Position numbers and translations under genes: made by a program. A stretch of DNA of 64,000 bases from Brachybacterium nesterenkovii (GTDB taxonomy: Bacteria > Actinomycetota > Actinomycetes > Actinomycetales > Dermabacteraceae): positions 20,248 through 84,247 of the forward strand of contig NZ_FWFG01000107.1 in NCBI RefSeq assembly GCF_900163655.1. The letters run 5' to 3'. Positions 18,428-24,216 of the stretch are shown here, piece by piece. Each line of letters starts with the position of its first letter. Position 1 is the stretch's first letter. The notes under the pieces were generated by a model. That model was not told the origin of the DNA and did not search any database. It saw only the letters and a list, made by a program, of their open reading frames with translations.

Positions 18428-19009
18428 TCACCGGTCCGGGCCCTCGCTCTCCTCGGGAGTGCCTCCGGTGCCGCGCTGCTCGGCCCAGCTGACGCCGTCG
18501 AGGAAGCCGCGGGCGCGCTCTGCGTGCGGGAAGCGCCCCACGAGCGCCCAGAACGCGGGCGTGTGGCCGTCCTCGAAGAGGTGGGCGAGCTCGTGGACCA
18601 GCACGTAGTCCAGGACGTCCTCGGGCATGTCCTTGAGGCGGTCGGAGATGCGGATGGTCCCGTCCAGCGGGGTGCAGGATCCCCAGCGGGAGCGCTGGCG
18701 CGAGCTCCACGTGACCGACGACGGCCGCGCCCTCCCCTCGAAGTGCCGCTCGCTGAGCAGCCGAGCGCGCTCGGCGAGCTCGGCATCGGAGCGGCCGGAG
18801 ACGCGCCGGTCCTGCCGAGCCATGCGCTCGACCATCGTGCGCACCCACTGCGCCTCCTGGCGGCGGGACATCGAGGCGGGGATCGCGACCACGAGGTCGC
18901 CGTCGCGCCGGGTGATCGTCACGGCGCGGCGGCGCCGGGCGGAGCGGCGCACGAGCACGCGCTCACCGTTCGGGCCGGTCATCCCATCATGTGAAACGAG
19001 GTCGGACAT
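18428..19009 (-). CDS. YgjP-type metallopeptidase (M48/DUF45-like)
   Basis: This 193-residue protein of the YgjP/WLM-like group contains a zinc site HELAHLFEDGH, in which His-Glu-x-x-His and the more distal His are clear. The preceding RWGSCTPLDGTIRIS stretch is diagnostic of the family. It is cytosolic, with no signal peptide. The physiological substrate is unknown. I prefer the ATG at 19009 (MSDLVSHD). An ATG at 18982 (MTGPNGERV) would also leave the domain intact, and the longer frame to 19090 has no supporting ribosome binding site. A rather basic N-terminal segment (RRSARRRRAVTI) is normal for the family. Confidence 0.83.
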   Translation of the reverse strand: MSDLVSHDGMTGPNGERVLVRRSARRRRAVTITRRDGDLVVAIPASMSRRQEAQWVRTMVERMARQDRRVSGRSDAELAERARLLSERHFEGRARPSSVTWSSRQRSRWGSCTPLDGTIRISDRLKDMPEDVLDYVLVHELAHLFEDGHTPAFWALVGRFPHAERARGFLDGVSWAEQRGTGGTPEESEGPDR

Positions 19010-19120
19010 GGTCCAAGATTCGCATGAATTCGTGTCGTCCCCAGAGTGTGCACACGGTCCGTGCTCGTCAGAGCCCTTCGCTTCCTCCACAGCGTGGGGT
19101 CGTCAACAGCCCGGCCCCAC

Positions 19121-19162
19121 TTCCCCACAGGTCGTCCACCGGGAAGCCCACAGTTGTCCACA
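19121..19162 (+). other. Cluster of DnaA-box-like 9-mers
   Basis: TTGTCCACA at 19154-19162 is an exact actinobacterial DnaA box. TTCCCCACA (19121-19129) and TCGTCCACC (19132-19140) are near matches in the same orientation. They lie just upstream of the promoter and structured RNA candidate at 19182-19294. There is no dnaA, dnaN or rpmH nearby, so this is not oriC. The 613-bp gap from 19010 to 19622 contains this cluster, the RNA candidate, further GC-rich hairpins around 19460-19513 and the DUF5679 leader. Confidence 0.4.
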
Positions 19163-19181
19163 CGCCGTCCCCCATCTCGCT

Positions 19182-19211
19182 TTGACCTTGCGGTCGGGAG
19201 GGGCATACGTT
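19182..19211 (+). promoter_or_regulatory. Promoter (TTGACC, 18 bp, TACGTT) of a candidate RNA
   Basis: A good -35 box TTGACC at 19182-19187 is followed after 18 bp by TACGTT (19206-19211), a TAnnnT -10. Transcription would start at about 19218, immediately before the large stem at 19221. No ORF with a ribosome binding site follows directly. Confidence 0.5.
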
Positions 19212-19217
19212 CGAGCA

Positions 19218-19294
19218 CACGTGAGGTCCCGGGATAACTAGCAGGACGCACACGGGGAAGGTGCGCGTGGTGCTGAGCGCCCCCGGGACCTCAC
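19218..19294 (+). ncRNA. Candidate structured small RNA or long leader
   Basis: Thirteen-base arms GTGAGGTCCCGGG (19221-19233) and CCCGGGACCTCAC (19282-19294) are perfectly complementary. Inside, AGCA/TGCT and CGCAC/GTGCG pair in register, giving one long hairpin with internal loops and a purine-rich apical loop. It begins a few bases after the predicted start site. It does not match SRP, RNase P, tmRNA or 6S RNA as far as I can tell. It could also be the 5' end of a long leader for the DUF5679 gene 330 bp downstream, or only a terminator-like hairpin. Confidence 0.4.
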
Positions 19295-19622
19295 TCCCCC
19301 GTCGTGGGGCCCAACCCCGCGACGCCGGACATCGACACGGCCCGCCGCACGCACTTCCTCCGCCCACCGCAGGGCACAGCAGTTCCCGAAGCGTGCAGGC
19401 GGGCCGTCGCCGTCCGCCCCTGCCGCCCGGTCGGCCCCCGCAGCACCCCGTCCGCCCAGCGCACGGCACACCGGACCCGGGTGCCAGCCGTGCGTGACGC
19501 GCCGACGCGCACGCAGGATTCGTGCCTGAGCAGGCGAGCCGTTTACAGTGGGCCGACCGTGTTTCGCCGACCGGCCGGGCACCCCGCCCGTGGTGGTCCG
19601 TGAACCCATCGAAGGAGTCTTC

Positions 19623-19781
19623 ATGGCTGACGAGAAGTATAAGGGCGAGTTCTACTGCGTGAAGTGCCGCGAGAAGCGCGAGGCGGAGGGCGACGTCGTC
19701 GTCTCCAACAACCGCCGGATGGCCAAGGCCGTCTGCCCCACCTGCGGCACCAAGCTGAACCGCATCCTCGGCAAGGCCTGA
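19623..19781 (+). CDS. DUF5679 zinc-ribbon-like small protein
   Basis: This 52-residue protein contains two CxxC pairs (YCVKCREK and CPTCGTKL) and would form a small zinc ribbon. The N-terminus MADEKYKGEFYCVKC is characteristic of the DUF5679 family, which is widespread in actinobacteria and of unknown function. The ATG at 19623 has a clear GAAGGAG 6 bp upstream; the longer upstream frame is not family-like. TTTACAGT near 19541 may contain its -10 box. A strong hairpin follows 35 bp after the stop. In this neighbourhood small ribbon proteins of this type often accompany whiB7/uvrD2 (recalled, not certain). Confidence 0.88.
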   Translation: MADEKYKGEFYCVKCREKREAEGDVVVSNNRRMAKAVCPTCGTKLNRILGKA

Positions 19782-19816
19782 GCCAGCCGGGCTCCGGGCT
19801 CGTCCCGGGACCGACG

Positions 19817-19850
19817 ACGGGGCGCAACACCACCTGGTGTCGCGCCCCGT
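19817..19850 (+). terminator. Terminator of the DUF5679 gene
   Basis: The arms ACGGGGCGC-A-ACACCA and TGGTGT-C-GCGCCCCGT form a 15-bp stem with one mismatch and a 2-nt loop, followed by a short T-containing stretch (TTCG). Confidence 0.75.
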
Positions 19851-19878
19851 TCGCATGTCCGGGGATCCTCGGCAGAAG

Positions 19879-19937
19879 CAGGACTCCTGCGAGCATCTGC
19901 CGACCGTATTCGCGTCGTGCGACCACAGGAGTCCCGC
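19879..19937 (-). repeat. 59-bp palindromic repeat, copy 1
   Basis: Read on the minus strand it starts GCGGGACTCCTGTGGT and ends GCAGGAGTCCTG. It aligns without gaps to 38312-38370, with about three quarters of positions identical and the two ends nearly perfect. The ends are inverted copies of each other, so the element folds into a hairpin with a 37-base loop. It lies between the DUF5679 terminator and the truncated whiB7 copy. Confidence 0.75.
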
Positions 19938-19971
19938 GTCCGCAGGGCTGCCGCGCCCAGGACCACCGCAG

Positions 19972-20049
19972 TCACGCGGCGTTCTTGCGCGAGCGTCCGC
20001 GGCGACGCTTGCGGGCGATGACCTCGCCCGCCTGAAGGATCGCCCCACC
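19972..20049 (-). pseudogene. Truncated duplicate of the whiB7 3' end
   Basis: These 78 bp are close to identical to 20156-20233, the last 25 codons of whiB7, and keep the frame and stop. Translation gives GAILQAGEVIARKRRRGRS then RKNAA, compared with GAILHAGEVIARKRPRGRP in the intact gene. The AT-hook RGRPRK has become RGRSRK. There is no start, no cysteine cluster and no ribosome binding site, so it is a remnant of a local duplication rather than a gene. The 374-bp interval 19782-20155 otherwise contains the terminator, the 59-bp repeat and the hairpin at 20077. Confidence 0.8.
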
Positions 20050-20076
20050 GCACCCGGTTCATCTCCGCGCGGTGAC

Positions 20077-20144
20077 AGAACTGGCAGCTATGCGTGCTGA
20101 CGCCGCCTCCAGAGGGTGCGTCTGCACACATAGCTGCCAGTTCT
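20077..20144 (-). terminator. 68-nt hairpin immediately downstream of whiB7
   Basis: AGAACTGGCAGCTATG and CATAGCTGCCAGTTCT are perfect inverted copies. Pairing continues inwards with a few mismatches down to CCTC-CA-GAGG, giving a stem of about 30 bp. It starts 11 bp after the whiB7 stop, which fits a terminator, though there is no U-tract. It lies exactly between the intact whiB7 end and its truncated copy. Confidence 0.7.
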
Positions 20145-20155
20145 CGCAGACGAGC

Positions 20156-20446
20156 TCACGCGGCGTTCTTGCGCGGGCGTCCGCGTGGACGCTTGCGGGC
20201 GATGACCTCGCCCGCGTGGAGGATCGCCCCGCCCCAGACGCCCCAGGGCTCGCGGCGCGCGAGGGCGCCGTCGAGGCACTCCCGCTGCAGGGGGCAGCCG
20301 GTGCACAGGGTCTTGGCGTGCTCGAGGTCGGCGGGAGCCTCGGAGAAGAAGAGGTCGGCCGCGGCGGCGTTCTGGCAGGGCAGCTCGGCGGGGGGCGCAG
20401 CGGCGTCGCGGGTCGCGGGGTCGAGTCGGATCAGGACGTCGGTCAT
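20156..20446 (-). CDS. whiB7: WhiB7 redox-sensing transcription factor (antibiotic resistance regulator)
   Basis: This 96-residue WhiB protein has four cysteines (one in LPCQNA, then LCTGCPLQREC) to bind an Fe-S cluster. It also has the EPWGVWGG turn that contacts sigma A, and a C-terminal AT-hook RGRPRK, which marks the WhiB7 subgroup. WhiB7 binds AT-rich DNA upstream of -35 boxes and induces intrinsic resistance genes, including its own, when ribosomes are inhibited. Here the leader, upstream ORF and promoter typical of whiB7 are visible at 20460-20798. uvrD2 lies directly upstream on the same strand, as in M. tuberculosis. Confidence 0.95.
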   Translation of the reverse strand: MTDVLIRLDPATRDAAAPPAELPCQNAAAADLFFSEAPADLEHAKTLCTGCPLQRECLDGALARREPWGVWGGAILHAGEVIARKRPRGRPRKNAA

Positions 20447-20461
20447 CGTCGTGGTTCCTGG

Positions 20462-20556
20462 GGATCGTCGTGGCTGAGGAGAACCCGCACGAGGTGCGGG
20501 GAGCTGCGCGGCGGCAGGGCCGCGCGGTCAGGACTGGCCCGAAGGCCGGTGCCCGA
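20462..20556 (-). promoter_or_regulatory. whiB7 leader hairpins (transcription attenuator candidate)
   Basis: Between the upstream ORF stop and whiB7 three hairpins are visible on the minus strand: GGCC-TTCG-GGCC, then a GCGCGGC/GCCGCCGCGC stem, then CCCGCAC-CTC-GTGCGGG followed by TTCTCCTC. The last looks like an intrinsic terminator 50 bp before the whiB7 start. Ribosome stalling on the upstream ORF could change which stems form. The mechanism is known for whiB7 leaders in other actinobacteria; its operation here is inferred. Confidence 0.6.
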
Positions 20557-20691
20557 TCAGGAAAGGGCGCACGCGGCGTCAAAGCCGCCTGCTGGACCTC
20601 GCGAGATCTGCTCGAAGGTGCCGCCGGTCTCGACACGCACGAAGAGCATGAGCGCGCTGGCGCCTGCCGTCTGCTTGTTGTTGTCGATCAC
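20557..20691 (-). CDS. Upstream ORF (leader peptide) of whiB7, 44 codons
   Basis: A GTG at 20691 is preceded 6 bp upstream by a near-perfect Shine-Dalgarno GAAGGAGGTG, the strongest in this region. It opens a 44-residue ORF beginning VIDNNKQTAGASALMLF and ending FDAACALS. The stop lies 110 bp before whiB7. It sits entirely in the whiB7 leader, between the promoter and the attenuator-like hairpins. I do not recognise the peptide as a family. The position and the excellent initiation signal argue that it is translated, and its role is probably to sense ribosome inhibition. It could instead encode a small independent protein. Confidence 0.65.
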   Translation of the reverse strand: MIDNNKQTAGASALMLFVRVETGGTFEQISRGPAGGFDAACALS

Positions 20692-20759
20692 TGCGACACC
20701 TCCTTCCTCATGAGCGCGTCCCGGTGCCCCGGGCCACGACGTGGACGATGAACACGACG

Positions 20760-20798
20760 AGCGTACACCGCCCGCGGGAATCAGAGAACCTATTTTTG
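20760..20798 (-). promoter_or_regulatory. Autoregulated whiB7 promoter with AT-rich WhiB7 site
   Basis: On the minus strand CAAAAATAGG is followed by -35 TTCTCT (20783-20788), a 17-bp spacer and -10 TACGCT (20760-20765). The AT-rich tract ends 3 bp upstream of the -35, as described for WhiB7-activated promoters. It overlaps the uvrD2 stop codon (TAG at 20790-20792). In a region this GC-rich the run of A/T stands out. Confidence 0.7.
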
Positions 20799-22988
20799 AC
20801 CTGCGGTTTCGTCGCTCCGGTGGGCGGCGAGGATCTCCAGGACGGCATCGGCGAACGCCTCGAGCTTGGCGGGCCCCACCCCGGGGACGGCCAGCAGGGC
20901 CTGGCGCCCGTGGGGGTCGCGCTCGGCGATCGCCTCGAGCGTGGCGTCGGTGAAGACGGTGTACGCGGGCGCCCCGTTGGCCGCCGCGGTCTCGCGCCGC
21001 CACGCGCGCAGGGCGTCCATGACCTCTTCGGAGTGCGTGGGCGGGCAGGTCTCGTGGCGCCCGATGCGCTCTTCATGCGGGGTGGTGAGCCCTCCCCCGC
21101 ACACCCGGCACTCCTGGTGCATGGTCGCCGAGCGCCGTCCCGTCCTCCGGCGCGAGGCGCCCGGGGAGCTCGAGCCCTCGGGGCGCTCGATGACGCCGTC
21201 GAGGAAACGGGTGGGCTTGCGGGAGCCGCGCGCGCCCGGGGTGCGGGCCGCCGACCACGAGACGGTCAGCAGATCGCGCGCACGGGTGAGGGCGACGTAG
21301 AACAGTCGCCGCTCCTCCTCGACCTCCGCATTGGTCTTGGCCATGGAGATCGGCAGCAGGCCCTCGCTCGCGCCGATGACGAACACGACGGGCCACTCGA
21401 GCCCCTTGGCGGCATGGATCGAGGCCAGGGTGACGCCGTCGACGACGGGCGCGTTCTGCGCCTCCGCCCGCTCCTCGAGCTCTCGCACGAGGTCCGCGAG
21501 GGTGGCCCCGGGCCGTGCGGCGACGGTGTCGGCGAGGTTCACGAGCGCGTTGAGGGAGTCCCAGCGGTCCCGCACCGCACCGGTGGTCTCCGGGGGATTG
21601 GGCGACCACCCGTGCTGGCCCAGCACGTCGCGGGCGACACGCGCCGGATCGTCGGAGCCGTCGACCTTCGTGGCGGCGCGCAGGGCGACCATCGCGCGCC
21701 GAACCTCCTGCCGGTCGAAGAAGCGGTCGCCGCCGCGCACGAGGTAGCCGATGCCGCGTCCCGTCAGCGCCTGCTCCACGGCCTCGGACTGGGAGTTGGT
21801 GCGGAACAGGACGGCGATGTCGGCGGCGGGACGTCCGTCGGCGACGAGCCCGGCGATCCGCTCGGCGACGCCCTCGGCCTCCGCCGGGTCATCGGCATAG
21901 GTCTCGACGACGGGCGGGGGCCCGTCGGGGCGCTGCGCGACGAGGGTCAGGCGCTGGGCCTTGGTGCGCCCGTTGGCCCCGTCGAGGACGGTGTTGGCCA
22001 TCTTCACGATCTGCGGCGTCGAGCGGTAGTTGCGCTCGAGGCGGATGCTGCGAGCCCCGCGGAACTCCCGCGAGAAGTCCAGGAGGAAGGACGCGCGGGC
22101 ACCGGCGAAGGTGTAGATGGTCTGGGCGGCATCGCCGACGACGCACAGGTCGCTGCCCTCCCCCAGCCACAGGCGCAGCAGCGCATGCTGGAGCGTCGAG
22201 ACGTCCTGGTACTCGTCGACGACGAAGTGGCGGTACTGGCCGCGGACCTCGCGGGCCACGTCGGGCCGCTCGGTGAGGATGCCGACCATGTGCAGCAGCA
22301 CGTCCTCGAAGTCGATGAGGCTGCGGGAGCGCTTGACCTCCTCATACGAGGTGAGGATCCGCGAGATCGACCGGGAGTCGAAGCCGGCGACGCCGGGCCG
22401 CCGCGCGGCCTCGGCCGCCTGCGGGTAGGTCTCCGGGGTGAGCATCGAGACGCGGGACCACTCGATCTCGGACACGATGTCGCGCAGGGCCGCGCGGTCG
22501 ACGGACATGTGGAGGCGCTGGCAGGCCTCGGCGACGCCCGCGAACTTGCTGGGCATGATCTCGGGCATCGGGCCGCCGACGACGCGCGGCCAGAAGTGCC
22601 GCAGCTGGCGCAGCGCGGCCGCGTGGAACGTGCGGGCCTGGACGGCGGGGACGCCGAGGTCGCGCAGGCGCGAGCGCATCTCCGCGGCGGCCTTGGCCGT
22701 GAACGTGACCGCGAGGACGTGGCGCGGGTTCAGCTGCCCGGTGGCCACGCCGTAGGCGATGCGGTGGGTGATCGCGCGCGTCTTGCCGGTGCCCGCTCCG
22801 GCCAGCACGCACAGTGGCCCGCCGAAGGTCGTCGCGACCTCGCGCTGCTCGGGGTCGAGCGCCGCGAGGATCTCCTCGGCGGTCGCCGGGGGGCGCGGAG
22901 CCTCCTGCGGCGTCGTCTGCTGCGGGCTCGTCTGCGCCATGGTGGTGGGCTTCATCGTGGCGGGCTGCTGGGGGGCGTCGTCGTTCAT
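20790..22988 (-). CDS. uvrD2: ATP-dependent DNA helicase UvrD2
   Basis: This 732-residue SF1A helicase unwinds DNA 3' to 5' during repair. Q-motif LDPEQREVA and Walker A AGAGTGKT (residues 63-70) are followed by motif II VVDEYQDVSTLQ, motif III GDAAQTIYTFAGA, and the motif V/VI region TLASIHAAKGLEW and VALTRARDL. The C-terminus is that of UvrD2: a cysteine cluster (ECRVCGGG and HETCPP, here three visible Cys) and then an HRDC-like domain (AVPGVGPAKLEAFADAVLE). The start ATG has GGGGAG 2 bp upstream. The N-terminal 35 residues are Gln/Pro/Thr-rich. Its stop lies inside the AT-rich element of the whiB7 promoter. Confidence 0.94.
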   Translation of the reverse strand: MNDDAPQQPATMKPTTMAQTSPQQTTPQEAPRPPATAEEILAALDPEQREVATTFGGPLCVLAGAGTGKTRAITHRIAYGVATGQLNPRHVLAVTFTAKAAAEMRSRLRDLGVPAVQARTFHAAALRQLRHFWPRVVGGPMPEIMPSKFAGVAEACQRLHMSVDRAALRDIVSEIEWSRVSMLTPETYPQAAEAARRPGVAGFDSRSISRILTSYEEVKRSRSLIDFEDVLLHMVGILTERPDVAREVRGQYRHFVVDEYQDVSTLQHALLRLWLGEGSDLCVVGDAAQTIYTFAGARASFLLDFSREFRGARSIRLERNYRSTPQIVKMANTVLDGANGRTKAQRLTLVAQRPDGPPPVVETYADDPAEAEGVAERIAGLVADGRPAADIAVLFRTNSQSEAVEQALTGRGIGYLVRGGDRFFDRQEVRRAMVALRAATKVDGSDDPARVARDVLGQHGWSPNPPETTGAVRDRWDSLNALVNLADTVAARPGATLADLVRELEERAEAQNAPVVDGVTLASIHAAKGLEWPVVFVIGASEGLLPISMAKTNAEVEEERRLFYVALTRARDLLTVSWSAARTPGARGSRKPTRFLDGVIERPEGSSSPGASRRRTGRRSATMHQECRVCGGGLTTPHEERIGRHETCPPTHSEEVMDALRAWRRETAAANGAPAYTVFTDATLEAIAERDPHGRQALLAVPGVGPAKLEAFADAVLEILAAHRSDETAGQK

Positions 22989-23030
22989 CGCTCCCCAGTG
23001 TCCCAGAGGGGCCCGACGGACCAGGACGGC

Positions 23031-23072
23031 GGACCGTCGGGTGTGGACCGTCGGGTGCGGACCGTCGGGGGT
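23031..23072. repeat. 14-bp tandem repeat, three copies
   Basis: The unit GGACCGTCGGGTGT/C is repeated three times (the last is GGACCGTCGGGGGT) in the 127-bp gap between nudC and uvrD2. No other element is visible there. Confidence 0.75.
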
Positions 23073-23115
23073 GGGCTGAGAAGGCTGTGGACGAGGAGCG
23101 CGCCCCGGCTCCCGC

Positions 23116-24171
23116 TCAGCGCGCGTCCGGCAGCGCTCCGCCGTACCAGTCCTCGATGAGAGCGCGGGCGATGGACTCCGGGCCCGGCAGGGCGATGCGG
23201 CCGGCGGCGAGGGCGGGCACGAGGTCCTCGCGGGTCCACCAGGCGGCCTCGGCGATCTCCTCCTCCTGCAGCGCGAGCGCGCCGGAGCCGCTGGCCGCCC
23301 GCGCCCGGAAGGCGAGCATGAGGGAGCGCGGGAACGGCCAGGGCTGGCTGCCCGCGTACTCGACCTGCTCGACGTCGATGCCCACCTCCTCGCGGACCTC
23401 GCGCGCCACGGCGCCCTCGAGGGTCTCCCCCGGCTCCACGAACCCCGCGAGCACCGAGTGGAAGCGGCCGCGGAACGAGGCGTTGCGCGCCAGCAGCAGG
23501 CGATCGTCGGCGTCGCGGACGGCCATGATCACCGCCGGGTCCGTGCGCGGGAAGTGCGGGGTGGCGTCCTCGCGGCACCGCAGCACCCACCCGGCGCTCT
23601 CCGGCGCGAGCGCACCGCCGCACTGGGGGCAGTGGCGGTGGGCGCGGTGCCATGCCCCCATGCCGACCGCCGTGAGCGCGATCCCCGCCTCCTCGTGGGA
23701 GAGCTGGGCGGCCACGCGCCGCAGCTCCCGCAGGTCCCGGCCGGGATCATCCAGCTCGGCGCTCGGCTCGGGCACATCGGCCGCGACCACCCGGTGCTCG
23801 CCGAGCCGCCCCAGGTACACCAGCGGATGCGAGGGGTCCGGCCGCGGATCCGTCACCTCGAGCGCGAGGCGCACGCCGTCGGGACCGTCGGCGACGCTGA
23901 TCGACGCGCCCGAGGAGACCACGTAGCGGACGTCGTCGCCGCTCGGCGCCAGGTCCTCGCGGTGCAGGCCGTCGCGGTCGAAGCCGATCCGCGCCAGCGG
24001 CGCCGCCAGGCACTGCGGTGCCGCAGCGCCTTCGGGGGACGGCGCGCCGGCGGACGACACGGGGGCGGGAGCAGCCGCGGGCTCGGAGACGGGCGCGGCC
24101 GCGGGCTGGGAGACGGGCGCGGCCGCGGGCGCGGGGGTGGTGCGAGACGGATCACCGCTGTGGGTTGGCAT
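23116..24171 (-). CDS. nudC: NAD+ diphosphatase / NADH pyrophosphatase NudC
   Basis: This 351-residue Nudix enzyme hydrolyses NAD(H) to NMN(H) and AMP; some homologues also remove NAD caps from RNA. A zinc-ribbon segment (HCPQCGGAL then LRC) precedes HFPRTDPAVI. The Nudix box reads GFVEPGE then REVREEVGI. The NudC hallmark SQPWPFPRSLM is present. Only three ribbon cysteines are evident, as is frequent in actinobacterial forms. Residues 8-50 contain a repeated Pro/Ala/Val/Ser sequence (PVSQPAAAPVSEPAAA), probably disordered. The ATG at 24171 opens the gene next to the divergent phosphotransferase; the longer upstream frame is the shadow of that gene. Confidence 0.92.
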   Translation of the reverse strand: MPTHSGDPSRTTPAPAAAPVSQPAAAPVSEPAAAPAPVSSAGAPSPEGAAAPQCLAAPLARIGFDRDGLHREDLAPSGDDVRYVVSSGASISVADGPDGVRLALEVTDPRPDPSHPLVYLGRLGEHRVVAADVPEPSAELDDPGRDLRELRRVAAQLSHEEAGIALTAVGMGAWHRAHRHCPQCGGALAPESAGWVLRCREDATPHFPRTDPAVIMAVRDADDRLLLARNASFRGRFHSVLAGFVEPGETLEGAVAREVREEVGIDVEQVEYAGSQPWPFPRSLMLAFRARAASGSGALALQEEEIAEAAWWTREDLVPALAAGRIALPGPESIARALIEDWYGGALPDAR

Positions 24172-24181
24172 GTGTCCCACC

Positions 24182-24210
24182 GTAGACCGACAGCATCGGG
24201 GCAGTACGGT
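24182..24210 (+). promoter_or_regulatory. Promoter of the phosphotransferase-like gene (leaderless)
   Basis: GTAGAC (24182-24187) and TACGGT (24205-24210) are 17 bp apart. The GTG at 24217 follows the -10 by 6 bp with no ribosome binding site, so the transcript should start at or near the first codon. Confidence 0.5.
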
Positions 24211-24216
24211 GGACGG

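Noticed and set aside
19121..19162. Chromosomal replication origin
   Set aside because: Only one exact DnaA box is present, there is no AT-rich unwinding element, and the dnaA-dnaN neighbourhood is absent.
19489..19513. Hairpin TGCGTG-A-CGCG/CGCGCACGCA upstream of the DUF5679 gene
   Set aside because: It can fold, but short GC-rich hairpins are common at this base composition and no clear function or position supports reporting it as a feature.
20724..23159. An 811-codon plus-strand frame opposite uvrD2
   Set aside because: It mirrors the uvrD2 coding strand; composition is low-complexity and it would run through the whiB7 promoter.
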